The notes beneath the pieces are model-generated. The model had not been told where the DNA came from, did not search any database, and saw only the letters and a program-made list of their open reading frames with translations. A program made the translations under genes and the position numbers. A DNA stretch of 64,000 nt from the NCBI GenBank assembly GCA_014904985.1, contig MU128916.1, positions 31,805 through 95,804 of the forward strand. The letters run 5' to 3'. Positions 12,258-22,822 of this stretch are shown in pieces. The stretch comes from Hydnum rufescens UP504 (lineage: Eukaryota > Basidiomycota > Agaricomycetes > Cantharellales > Hydnaceae). How positions within the stretch are numbered: the first letter of the stretch is position 1; every line of letters begins with the position of its first letter.

Positions 12258-15200
12258 ATGTCAGCTAATAGTAGTGCGTTTCGGGAGCACATCGCACAGT
12301 TGTATCCATTAAAGCAAGTGTTATCTCTCTTCATTGGACTCTTTGCCTGAACTGTGGGTACCTCCCACATACAGTGCCGGCCAAACGAGACCAACACCGA
12401 TCCCAATTCCTGTAAGTTATATTTTGTTCTCTATGAAGAATTGAAGTCTCCGATTAACTTTGTCTTTAGGTCAACCCTCGACAGTCCCGAGGTTTTCCCA
12501 ACCCCGACAAAAACCCATATAATCACAGTGCCCTCCAGAGTAATTTGCATGATAAACGTAGGCCAAACGGCAATGGTAATCGTCGGAATGCTGTAGCCAC
12601 GACAAATACCGTTCCAGCACGAGGTGGATCGAGGGTGTCAAATGGATTTAATTCGCAAATCGGCCCCTTTACGACGCGTTCTGGCCGCTCGCGCGCTGGT
12701 TTTGAAGGGTCTGGACCATCCACTTCCAAGACGCCAGCTCATTATGATGGAGCATGTTGACGGCTCCATTGACCATGGATCTCACGTCACTCGCCTCCAG
12801 CATAATCCAACTTCTGTCACTGCCCAACATGATGACTTGGACCCAGAACTCGATACATCTGAGGATCCCATCCTATTGCAACCTGGAGATACTCTAGCTG
12901 GCTCGTCCTCGTCTTCCAAGCAGCGGGACTCTACACAATTTGCACAGCCGAGACCCGCTGTGCAAGCTGATTTCAGCTTATTGATTTCACAATCGTCACG
13001 GCCTGTTGGAGATAGAGGATTAGCCCCTTCAAAGAGGCAGGCATCCCAAATTCTGGACAGTCAGCACCAGCGAAAAAAGCCTCGATCAAATCTACTTGTA
13101 CAGGGGGAGTTATCTGATGACCGTATACATGCACCTGGTCCATCTCCGAAGGACAACATACCCACGATATATTTCCCCTCTAAAAGGGAGGGGATGAAAG
13201 GACGAAAAGTCAGGCATTCATCTTGAACTACATTCATTTCCTTCCGCCTATTGACAGATCTGAAACCCAAGGTCGCGGCCGAAAGTCTGAATCGATCCTC
13301 GTCAACCAAGAATGGAAGGGATAACTTTGGGGCCGCCCGCCCAGAACTCTTTCTTCCCATACAAAAAGTTTACTGGGGTGGGAAGGTCTTATACGAAGAT
13401 GAAGAGCCGGGTCACGATCAAATCACTTGGCTCGTAGTGAGCAATGCTCCGGCTCTCCAACTTTTTTCGGATCGTGGCTGGAATGACGGCAGGCGATCGA
13501 GAGAAAAAGTCGATTTAATGATCCCTTTCAACACCATCAAAACGGTTGAGGTATATATCTGTGCATGGTTTAACACTATTTCTATCCCAGAGACTGAAGG
13601 CGATGGGTTTTTAGCATGCCACAGAGGATCCCCCAGATTATCTCGAGATCTTGGTGAACAAGCCATCTGATATTACCCCGAGCAGCCATCCTCTAGTGAA
13701 GTCTGGTTGGCTTGAGTCGGGTCAGCCATTTATCTGAGTCTTACCGGCTCATTACTTATCTTCCTCAACGATGATTTGTTCAGGCGGGCAGAAGGTGCTG
13801 TCTTCTATTGGCTTTGAACTGAATTCACAAAGCGCTCGTTGGGACGTGGAAGCCTCTCCCCTAAGGTATAAGCGTATAATCGAACGACTCAAGGCCCATG
13901 GCTGTGATGTTTGCGGCGTCAGGTGAAAGACCTTGATACCATACGTGTGCATGGTGACTAATCACCCCATAGGCAAATAGCAATAGAATCTATGAAGGAG
14001 GTGAAACGAGAGTTTTCCACTCGCTTCACGGATGCACTAGACAACGCCAAGAAAATGCGTAATAGTGAAAGTGGGCTCGCTCTTTAAGATCTACTAATAT
14101 TAGAGAGTCATCCTCCCCTGAGATCAGCTTGGGCGAGGAACCCATCCCTACCAGACGGAGGTTGGATTAGTTTCCCTCGTCTCTAAAACTTATCGAAAGC
14201 TAATATTTCGATTGTTTTCCTGATGCAGGATTTCGAGCCGTAATAAAAACCAGGACGTCAGACCTAAATCACCACCCCCAAATGCTAATGAGCTGTGAGA
14301 AGTAACCCGCCTGTCTTCTGATATCATCATTCACACTGCCTTGAATCGATTAGTCTCCTCGTGTATCCGCCCACCGGCACTGGCGCTGTGAACATCACCG
14401 TTGGAGACTACAGACGGCTGGACGCTGGCGAATTTTTCAACGATACACTAATCGAGTTCGGACTGAAGTGAGTAAAGCAGGAAAATGCCTGTCTAACGTA
14501 CTCACTGACAGACAACAAGATTGGCTTTCAATAAACTAAAGGCATCACAACCACAACTCGCAGAAGAGATTCACATCTTTAATTCGTTTTTCTACAAGAA
14601 ACTGAGTTCCAAATCGTGGGTGCAGCTCACTACAGAGTCGTCCAACGGCAAAAGAGATGACTTACTAATTTCGAGATCGCCCAGATCGACAGATGGATAT
14701 CAGAGTGTTCGAAAATGGACTACGAAGTTCAAGCTCTTCGAGAAGAAGTTTCTCATCGTCCCTATCAACGAGAAGTATGCTTCTTCCTTTTGCAACCCTT
14801 CACACCCTTATCATTCTTTCAAGTTTTCATTGGTACCTGGCCATAATCTACAATCCCGGTGATGCCCTACCACCGGATCAGCTTCCTCCATCCCTCCCGA
14901 AAGCAAATTCGCAACCGACTCGAACGACTCGTTCATCTGCCACTGCCCCGGCTCTGCAGCGACGGATGATTGCAAACCAAGACACATCTGTCGAAGGATC
15001 AGACGAGGCCAAATCCGTCTCCGAACCAGATTCGAAGGCCCCAGAGACCGTTGAAGATAACTCTCCACCCAGCGATGCACAGTCTATCGAAGAAATGGTG
15101 ATTTCGGCGTCCCAAGTTAATCTTGGGAGCGAAGATGTGGCACCACTTGATAATCATCCGGCTCCGACGTCTGAGCCGCTTGCTCCGTCCCGCCCCCCCG

Positions 15201-16865
15201 TTGAAGAGGAACGTCAAGTATTCTCACTGGACGACTCGATGGAGGTGGACGTCTTACCTGCGCCTGAATTGACCGCTGGACACGGATCTGTAAAGGCACC
15301 TTCTATTATTGATGTAGATGAGGAAATGCTCGATGGTACGGCACCAGGTGAAGACACTATCGGGGAGAAACCTAGGGTTCCGTTGACGAAAGTGAAAGAT
15401 ATCCCTAAGTTTGTTTCCTGCTTTCCCGTCCACTTATACACATGTTGATCACCTACTTGAATTTATAGAGCTCATATATTCATTCTCGATTCACTGGGAT
15501 CGTCCGAACATCGCGAGCCGAGAAAGATTCTGGGCGACTACCTGCTCAAAGAGGCACACGACAAAGACTTGATAACGCGCGCCGCTTTCGCGGATCCTGC
15601 GGTAAAGTCATGGTTCAAGAGCCACGTCGCTGGTCACAATGTTAAAGTGAGAATACTCTGACCCGCTCTGAAATATACGTATTTACGTAAACCCTCAGGT
15701 TCCATTGCAGCCAAATCACTGTGATTGCGGGGTCTACCTCGTCCACTTCGCGGAAACTTTTCTGGACAATCCGGAAGACGCTGTTCGGGAAATGGTAAGG
15801 AGGTTCAATTGTACACCAATACGGGCTGCTCACTTGTCGTTGTCACGACAGAGCTCTGGCCGCCGCTCTGGCCGCGAACGTCAGAACTTGTTCTGGAAGA
15901 AGAAAGAATTGAACCAGAAGCGAGCGTCGATCAAGGAACAGATTGATGCACTCGCAGAAGAGTGGAGGAAACTGCAAGGACTGTCCACAACGACACAAAT
16001 ACCCATAGAAACCCAACCGATGCTGGCCTCTTCTGGCGTGAGTGATGCACCACCAGCGGACGAAGCCGCCGTTCCTGTTATGAATGCCGTAGATGGTTCC
16101 CCCCGACCTTCAACGCCTGTGGCAGTGATCTCACAAATAAAGGATGTAGAAGAAGTGGAAGGAATGCTGCGGCCGCGCTCTCCCGCCTTATCCGACAAGT
16201 ACCAGATCCGGCAAGGCGTCGAGCCGCCGTCCCACAGCCCGTTCTCGATTCATAGTGATCCAGAACCCGTCATGGATCCACCCAACCATCGTGTCTTGCG
16301 TCAGAAGCCACTTTCTGTATCGTCTGCAATGACCTCAAAACAGATTTCTGTGGAATCTCCGCCTCCTCGAGCCTTCATTCCTGGGAGTCCGAAGTCATCT
16401 CCCGAGATTGAGAAGCTCAACAGCCGTGCTTCCGATCGAAGACCCAGGCCAGGGCGCTCTGCTACGACACCAGAAATGACTGCACAAGGGTCGACATCTA
16501 CTAGAACGTCCGAACGACGATTGTTACGAACTACTCCGATCTACGTCCAAGATGACGATGATGATGTGGGGGAGGCTGCTGCCACGTCTTCTAAGCAACA
16601 GGGGGGGCGAGAGGTTGAAACACGAGAGAATGACATAATCATCCCAGAGACTGAGGACGAGACGGAGGGCGTGGATTACGACATCGTCCCGCCCTACAAG
16701 GCAAACAAGGTCTTTTCTTCAGCATTTCGCCGTGCCTCCAACGTCAGACCATCGGCATCGTCTTTCTCAGGTGACAAGGTCCACATCACATCCGTATCAG
16801 GAAAGCAAGACTTGCCCGCAAAAAAGACAGCGATAGAGGGGCCATCTGCTCGATTACGAGGATAG
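12258..16865 (+). CDS. ULP2: Ulp2/SENP6-7-type SUMO protease (C48 peptidase)
   Basis: Multi-exon gene whose catalytic parts are scattered over exons: GDYRRLDAGEFFNDTLIEF (about 14405-14465); the His block HWYLAIIYNP (about 14822-14855); the Asp block HIFILDSLG (about 15474-15500); and the Gln/Cys block PLQPNHCDCGVYLVHF (about 15699-15755). Together they give the His-Asp-Gln-Cys set of ubiquitin-like-protein proteases that cut SUMO from proteins in the nucleus. An acidic, disordered insert of roughly 180 residues between His and Asp is typical of Ulp2/SENP6-7 rather than Ulp1. The N-terminus and the tail of about 380 residues are low complexity. Early exons 12258-12317, 12375-12411 and 12470 onward splice well. 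The frame slips by one base near 12505 (AAAAA) and near 12748 (GG), so N-terminal exon borders are provisional. Confidence 0.85.
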
Positions 16866-17024
16866 TTTGATTCCATTCATTGCGCAATGTACGACTTTCC
16901 CCATCATCTCTTTACAGCTCACTATAATCATCACTTGGTGCTTCTTGATGTTTCATAATACCACGATGCAACTACAGGGCGAATCACCTCTTGTAGCTAG
17001 TAGCCTTACATCATGCTACACAAA

Positions 17025-18595
17025 CTATTGAGAGGACCACCACTTGCCGACCTTGGTCGCTCCGTATCGTATACTCTTGCCCACCCCGGCACTGACAATA
17101 CCTTTGAGGGACTGGACCGTTGCTGGCCATCGAACGATGGAGGACAACTCTATGCGGAGAAAGATAACAAATCAGGCAAAATTAACGTGATTCGAACAGA
17201 GAAATGTACCCTTGTCGATCGTCCGTGGGAGAGTCTCCTCAGCACCGACTTTAAGCCAGAATGCAGACGGATCGGAGTCAAAAGAAGGCTCAGAATACAG
17301 GCTGATGTAGTGAGACTCGATCTGGCCAAGTAAAGTCGCAGGCAGTTTCCGTACTAGCGCAGCACGTGCCTTGGCGCTAGAATCTTGCTGTGGAAACAGA
17401 AATCCGTAAGCTCAAATCCCCTGAGCACTGTAGTGTTCGGATCGGCCAAGCACCTGAATATACGCTGAATCTGGAAGCCCAGTGAACGCCAGGCAGGCTA
17501 TTCGCGAGGCGCTGATACAGCTCCCGGAATTGTGGACCCTGCGCGCGCACAATATTGCCAATTTTCCCGGGATTCTCAGCCATCAGCTTCATCCGTGGAT
17601 CCCCACGATAGCTGAACTGCGCAACACGCTCGAAGAGAACAGTCTCTTCGAAGTTCTCTGGAAGAGTTAGGAGAGCGACCCGGAGCGCAGATACGAGATT
17701 GACTTGTTGAGTCAATCGTACTCGGGCATCGTCCTTTATTATCCGGATAGGCTTGTGCATGCGTCCCGAAAGATACAGAGTATTCCAGGCAAGAAGATCT
17801 GAGCACAAGTTATCCACTGCGGTGACACCATATTTAATCATCTACCAAAGAGATACAGTAAGCGTGGATCACACAGAAAAAGCAAGAGACCGACTCACTA
17901 CGCCAGATACTGGAACATATGCGTTAAACCAGACGCCTGGGGATACATCTTGAACTTTGGAAATGAAGGACGAGCCGAAAGCTCGTGCATGCAGAGGATA
18001 ATGGGAGGGATTCTGATGTAGATTAATGGAATGCCAATGCGATGGATGATTTACAGCAAATACAAAGTCCAGCAGTGGTACTGGCTATAAACGAATGGCA
18101 TGCGTCACGTCCAATGCTTGTACACGGCCCAAGGGATAATACTTACTCCTTTAGCAGGATACCCTTCCTGCCGAAATACACCACTCCCATATGCAAATGC
18201 ATAGCGAATAGGTGCATTGAAACTATTAGTGATCTCTTCTAGTAGGGCTCTTGTGGAATCAGGTACACTTAGTACCTGGTTCCGACCGAAGTGTGGAGGC
18301 TAACGAGTGGAACGGAAAACATGAGTCCCAAGGGACGGCGATCATTAGCTAGCTTACGGCTCACAAGATAGGGAAGAGCCTGAGTCGATGGTGAAAGTGA
18401 GGACGCTGACTGTACTGGTCGAGGACCTGGAGAGAAGCGAGTCCGCTGTCTGGGGGGCGGTGAGGGTGGTAATTGTTCTATGTGCGATGCATTATTGGTT
18501 TCTGTTGATAGTCGACGTATGAAAGATCGAGAAAGTGAGCGGTGGGCGGCGGGCAACATCAAGGAATGGATGAGTGGAACTTGCCGACACTCCAT
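17025..18595 (-). CDS. TAM41: Mitochondrial CDP-diacylglycerol synthase Tam41
   Basis: Six exons (18595-18365, 18275-18147, 18084-17899, 17841-17464, 17387-17210, 17149-17025) give 408 codons plus stop with matching phases. Tam41 makes CDP-diacylglycerol from phosphatidic acid and CTP on the matrix side of the inner mitochondrial membrane, the first committed step toward cardiolipin. Family hallmarks are present in order: a nucleotidyltransferase-like AYGSGVFRQEGY; DFVFAVNHPSHWHSINL with NPSHYPLHAR; MIKYGVTAVDNLC; and the C-terminal IVRWPATVQSLKGIVSAGVG. The N-terminus (MECRQVPLIHSLMLPAAHRS followed by Arg/Ser-rich sequence) looks like a mitochondrial presequence. A nearby downstream Met (18559) could also start the protein. 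It converges on the SUMO protease gene with 159 bp between stops. Confidence 0.93.
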
Positions 18596-19935
18596 TCCGT
18601 TGCCGAAGGCAATCAACACTAAAACGTCTCACTGAACTTTCTAATAGTTTTCCCTTGTGCTTGCTTCTTCTAGTGCGCCACCTAGCACGTCGCACTCTCC
18701 GGAGTATGCTATGATCTCCTCCTATTGAGCGATGACGACAGTACTTGCACTCACATACAATACTCAGAGATGCATCCCCTAGAGGAGCACAAGAGATACA
18801 GAGAAAATCGACATCGATGGATTCTCAACTCAGATTCCTGGACTAGACTTGTAACAACAGTCTGTAGCGAATGTCAAACTTGCATGTCCCTGAAGACATA
18901 GGAGTCAATGCGAACGCTAGCCACGTCGATTCTAATCTATCCGGGTGACGGGCCAATCTCCTAATGACCTAGGTGATTTTTCGAGAATCAGCAAAGTGTA
19001 GAAACACCCGCAGTGGGGATACCCCCTAAATGCTGCCTCTTGTCAAGAAATGCCCTGAAGAAGGCCGCAGCTACACTATTTTACATACCGCCGAGAGCGT
19101 CTCCAAGCGAAAAGCTTCCCTAAGACCCAATACGCATATGGGCCGTGCGGCTCATCAATTGGTATGATCATTTCAAATGTCTTTCGACACTCTGAATTTC
19201 CAGTCACCTTATATCGAGGACGCCAGTGTATATAGTAGCCGACTTGCAAACCCCACACGCGGACGGATTTTCAGGGTAGGACGAGGGGTGGCAACATCCT
19301 GCGCAGTGCGGCGGAGCTGGGGATTGCGTCATTTTGGAGTACGTATCCATGCACAGTCTGTCGTGACGTAGGATTGGAGGATATAGATCTCGATTTGGGA
19401 CTCACCCACCGTGCAAGAAGGCAAAGGACCGTTCGAAGTATACCGGCCGTCGTAACCCTGTCAGTTTCCATGACAGTCAAATCTGGCCTTTGATTCAATA
19501 GGGGGTTTTATGACCCCCAAATCCTTCTCAAATCCGTCCCAAATAGTGACACAAATCCTGATTTGAGAATCGATTTGGAGCTCTGGTACAGTAATGGAAA
19601 TACACTTTTGCAAATGAAAACAGTCTCTGGGGCCACAAGCAGCCACATCTGATATCGTCTCTTGCAAGACACGTGCAAATAGCACAGCCAGTTGTTAGAT
19701 AAACTCACACAGGACAGGGAATCGGGTACAAGCAGAGTCCTCACCCCGTACCAACGTCTATGAAGGTTTGCGTGGGTATGAGGACTGTAGGCTGTCGCTT
19801 AGCAATAGTGTAGACTCGGGATCCTAGGAATACGATACGAAACTTCTATGCAATACTGACACAAATTGACGCAGAATGTTATACAAACCAGTAGTGTAGT
19901 ACTAGTGATAAACGATGCATAAGGGTACACATGGG
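18596..19935. other. Spacer between TAM41 and ARL8 starts/ends; one doubtful gene inside
   Basis: About 1.3 kb. The part near TAM41 (18596-19075) presumably holds its promoter; no motif was recognised. The middle part contains several open minus-strand stretches (19076-19835) that may be exons of one gene, listed separately with low confidence. Confidence 0.4.
19076..19835 (-). CDS. Possible multi-exon gene, unrecognised
   Basis: Three minus-strand open segments look protein-like in composition. One is near 19835-19755 (RVYTIAKRQPTVLIPTQTFI, then DVGTG just before a gtgagg donor). The second is 19685-19461, including ITVPELQIDSQIRICVTIWD. The third is 19258-19076 (GLQVGYYIHWRPRYK, then EPHGPYAYWVLGKLFAWRRS). 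DVGTG resembles a glycine-rich methyltransferase loop, but too little surrounds it to claim that. I could not join the segments with a single consistent set of splice phases and found no certain start. It may be a decayed gene. No function is proposed. Confidence 0.3.
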
Positions 19936-21046
19936 CTAAGAAGCGCGACTAGAGAGCCACTTCATAACAATGTCGAGATTGTGTTGACTCTTCATAGAAC
20001 ACTGAGCACATGGCGTGCATTAGGCCTATTCTTCTGTGCCTTAGTGAGTCGCCATCACTTACTGAATAGCACTGCAAGTCCAAGCGCGAGGTGGATGAGT
20101 GTCTGAAGCAATGAGAGCAGAGGAGATATGGGAAACATACTGAGACGGGTCGATTGTGAATCTTGTCCAGATCCCTTCAACGGAATGTGTCAAATGTCAC
20201 GGAGAAATAAGCATAGAGAAAACTCAGTTACAGGGCATGAATCAGTTCGCCGATAGATGCGTGTCCCGGTAAATCGTTTTTGTTTCCCAGCTGGAACGAT
20301 GGCGTCAGAGTATGTGGCCTCATGAGAAGGGACGACGCACAACGAGCAAGGGTACGCCATTAAGTGGAGCACAGTCCAAAAGAGAGTGAAGCTCAAACTT
20401 GGCAATCGGTAGAGTGTCCTTCTACTTGAAGAATATACGGTGAGACCGTTCGTCAACTTGATTAGGCGGGCCCTCACATCGTGGGAATCAACAACGAACC
20501 TACGAAGAAGTCAATTGAGACGACAGTGAACCATACAGTGCAGCGGGTTCCATACACTATTGCATCCACACCGCGACAATATCGATCCCACCTGCAGAGA
20601 AGTCAGTATGGTCTATGGAAGTTCGTAAGTTGAGGCGTACATATTGCGAAATTTCGGTTGACCTAGAGAGATATGGAGCCCGTAACAGAGTGACATTTAA
20701 AAAAGGCCTCACCAGCCACATCCCAGACCTTCAGCGTTACATTTCCCTGGCGTACTATCAATATAATGAATGAGACCCCGGGGTTTTCCTGGGAGACTCG
20801 CAGGCAGACCTCTTCTTAGGTTGAAAGCCACGGTTGGCACCACATCTTCGCTCCATTGCCCTGATCCAATGACATTTACGAAACTTGTCTTCCCAGAAGC
20901 CTTTCATTCGGGAATTGAGCACAGTAAACGGGTACAGAAATCACAAGTTTGGGCTCCCGTACCTGCAGTCCGACTATGGTTATTTCCGCGGTTTTGCTAA
21001 AGAAGAGCCGAGAAAAAAACGAGTAGAGAGCACTAAATAAAAACAT
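19936..21046 (-). CDS. ARL8: ARL8-type small GTPase
   Basis: Eleven exons add up to 182 codons including the stop (181 residues; animal ARL8 is 186). GTP-binding motifs appear in order: P-loop [11 protein letters not shown] (split by intron 1, 20901-20962), switch I threonine in [11 protein letters not shown], switch [15 protein letters not shown], base-binding NKND in [12 protein letters not shown], and the SCYSCS loop near the end. [10 protein letters not shown] and [14 protein letters not shown] match ARL8 specifically. The N-terminus ([15 protein letters not shown]) is a hydrophobic helix with no Gly2 for myristoylation, as in ARL8 proteins, which bind lysosome/vacuole membranes and recruit motor and tethering factors. 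Exon 10 is only 9 nt (20063-20071). It is divergent with RPN13, 125 bp apart. Confidence 0.93.
20063..20071 (-). other. ARL8: 9-nt microexon of ARL8 encoding Cys-Tyr-Ser
   Basis: Flanked by ...cttgcag upstream and gtaagt downstream on the minus strand. It joins exon 9 (20174-20141, ending NRPVS) to exon 11 (20001-19936, starting CSMKSQHN) in frame. Including it restores the CYS tripeptide found at this place in ARL8 proteins (ICCYSISCK in animals). Skipping it would also keep the frame but delete three conserved residues. Confidence 0.8.
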
Positions 21047-21171
21047 TTGGACAGACAGGCAGACATGCGGAAATTGCCTCCGCAATGTGCTTCGAATTGC
21101 ATCCGTGGCAATTATCGAAACACGCGTCCTCTCTCAACGGGCCTTTGTGAAAGTATAACACAGTCTACATT
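21047..21171. promoter_or_regulatory. Bidirectional promoter region between ARL8 and RPN13
   Basis: The two start codons face away from each other across 125 bp, so both promoters and 5' leaders must share this stretch or overlap the genes. No specific factor site was recognised. Confidence 0.5.
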
Positions 21172-22194
21172 ATGTCAACCATCATCTATGGTCCCCTCCA
21201 AGCGGGAAGGGCCTCGCGGCGCGGGGAAACGAATTTTGTTGACTCTGAAGCTACTCTAGGAGAGATAACGATATCTGAGGGAGACGATGGCCTCGTGCAC
21301 TTCAATTGGATCAATCGCCAGACTCGTACGACAGAGCTGGTACCCATTCTTGTCTCTGATTAGACTTTATGCGTCCACGCTCACTTATGATCACCAGGAT
21401 CTTATTATATTCCCTTCTGACGCGTCCTTTGTCCGCGTGAACCAATCTCCTGGCGGCCGCGTGTACGTCCTCAAATTCAGCTCATCGGACCAAAGGTATT
21501 TCTTCTGGTTCCAAGACCCTCACGGTACGTTGCCTCTCCCCTAAATAATCCATGACATCTGATCAGAGGCGTTATAGCTGGCGCCTTTGAGAGTTACGCT
21601 CGCAATATCAACGGTCTTCTCGATGATCCAGAGTACATTGTTGACCACGAGGCTGATGCCGCTGGCATGTCTCAAAGCACCGCTGCCAGTACATCAACCC
21701 CTGGCGCCTCATCGAGCTCCACTGCACAACCTTCCGCTATCAACCAGCCACCCCCCGACCGGCTCGCAGAACTTCGTGCCCTAGTAGCCAACTTACCTCA
21801 AACGTCTTCTGGCGGATCCGATGTGCCTTCGGGAATGCCTGACTTTGCTCTCAGCGACATACTCTCGCCCTCGACACTCGCGCCTCTCTTTTCAAGCGCT
21901 TCCCCTGAAGTCCTGCGAGCCATATTCCCCACGCTTCCATCGGACCTTCCTATCCCTCCCAGTCCCGACGTCCTGCGTAGAGTGGTGGAAAGCCCACCCT
22001 TTCAAGCTCAGGTCCGTGCCTTAGACCGTGCATTGCGGACGGGTCTGGTTGGGGGATTAGTGGTTGGCCTAGGGCTTCCCGAGGAGGCGGGACTAGGGAT
22101 TCGCCCGTTTCTGGATGCGATACGAGAGCAAGCGAGGAGAAGGAAGGAAGCGAGAGATGCTGCGGGCCGGGAAGACTCTATGGAAACAGACTAG
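21172..22194 (+). CDS. RPN13: Proteasomal ubiquitin receptor Rpn13 (ADRM1)
   Basis: Three exons (21172-21339, 21398-21524, 21578-22194) give 303 residues. The N-terminal Pru domain, a pleckstrin-like ubiquitin receptor, is clear: [58 protein letters not shown] and [14 protein letters not shown]. After a Ser/Pro/Thr linker comes a DEUBAD-type helical domain ([45 protein letters not shown]), which in animals and some fungi binds the deubiquitinase UCH37. Rpn13 sits on the proteasome base through Rpn2. A donor 12 nt downstream (21352) is an alternative for exon 1, but the chosen one aligns better with the family (TEL-DLIIFP). Confidence 0.92.
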
Positions 22195-22822
22195 ATAGGT
22201 CCTCTAGAAGTCTGGAACTACTCGTAGTCAAATGCTTTACTCTTGCCTAAACTGTGACGGTGGATGCGCAGGGTACTTGTCCAATTTAGAGCCTCGTGCT
22301 GTTCGAGATGTTTAGCCTTTCATCCTCTATCATTATAGCCATGGATCAGCGGGCGCCCAACACTGTTGCTGAATTATATTATAGCGAGACCGACACCAGA
22401 TGTTCCACAAGCTGTTTACTTAGCATCAGCACTTGAGATTGCTTGGTGTCTCATTCACATCGAGGTTCCGCCATGATCGCAGCTTAATTCTTAGGGGTTC
22501 GTGCGGCGATGCATACGGTTAACATTGTTCTTGGAGAGTAACATCAATTCGCCTTGGTACGAACCCGAGACCGCCACCGCCAACGATGGAGTTAAAGTCA
22601 TCCAACATCTCATGAATCCCTGGTTCGTATCGGAAAGCGACGGCAATGATACTAACGAGGAAGTGGGTGTGGAATGCAAAGATAAAGCAGTTGATCGCCG
22701 TTGTTGTCGTATTTCGCTTGGTTTTTTTTTTTGGTACACGTACAATAAGCAAGGTCAGGAAAGCATGGATCGTGATCAGAATGAAGCACACAGGGACAGC
22801 GAATAGTAAGAGATATACGGCG
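22195..22822. other. Convergent intergenic region RPN13/RAD50
   Basis: About 630 bp between two stop codons, presumably 3' untranslated regions. A run of ten T lies near 22721-22730. Open frames here on both strands overlap the last RAD50 exon, lack an ATG start and show no family features. Confidence 0.5.

Noticed and set aside
17013..17333. Plus-strand open frame of 106 codons
   Set aside because: It is the antisense of the last two TAM41 exons and their intron, which encode the conserved C-terminus.
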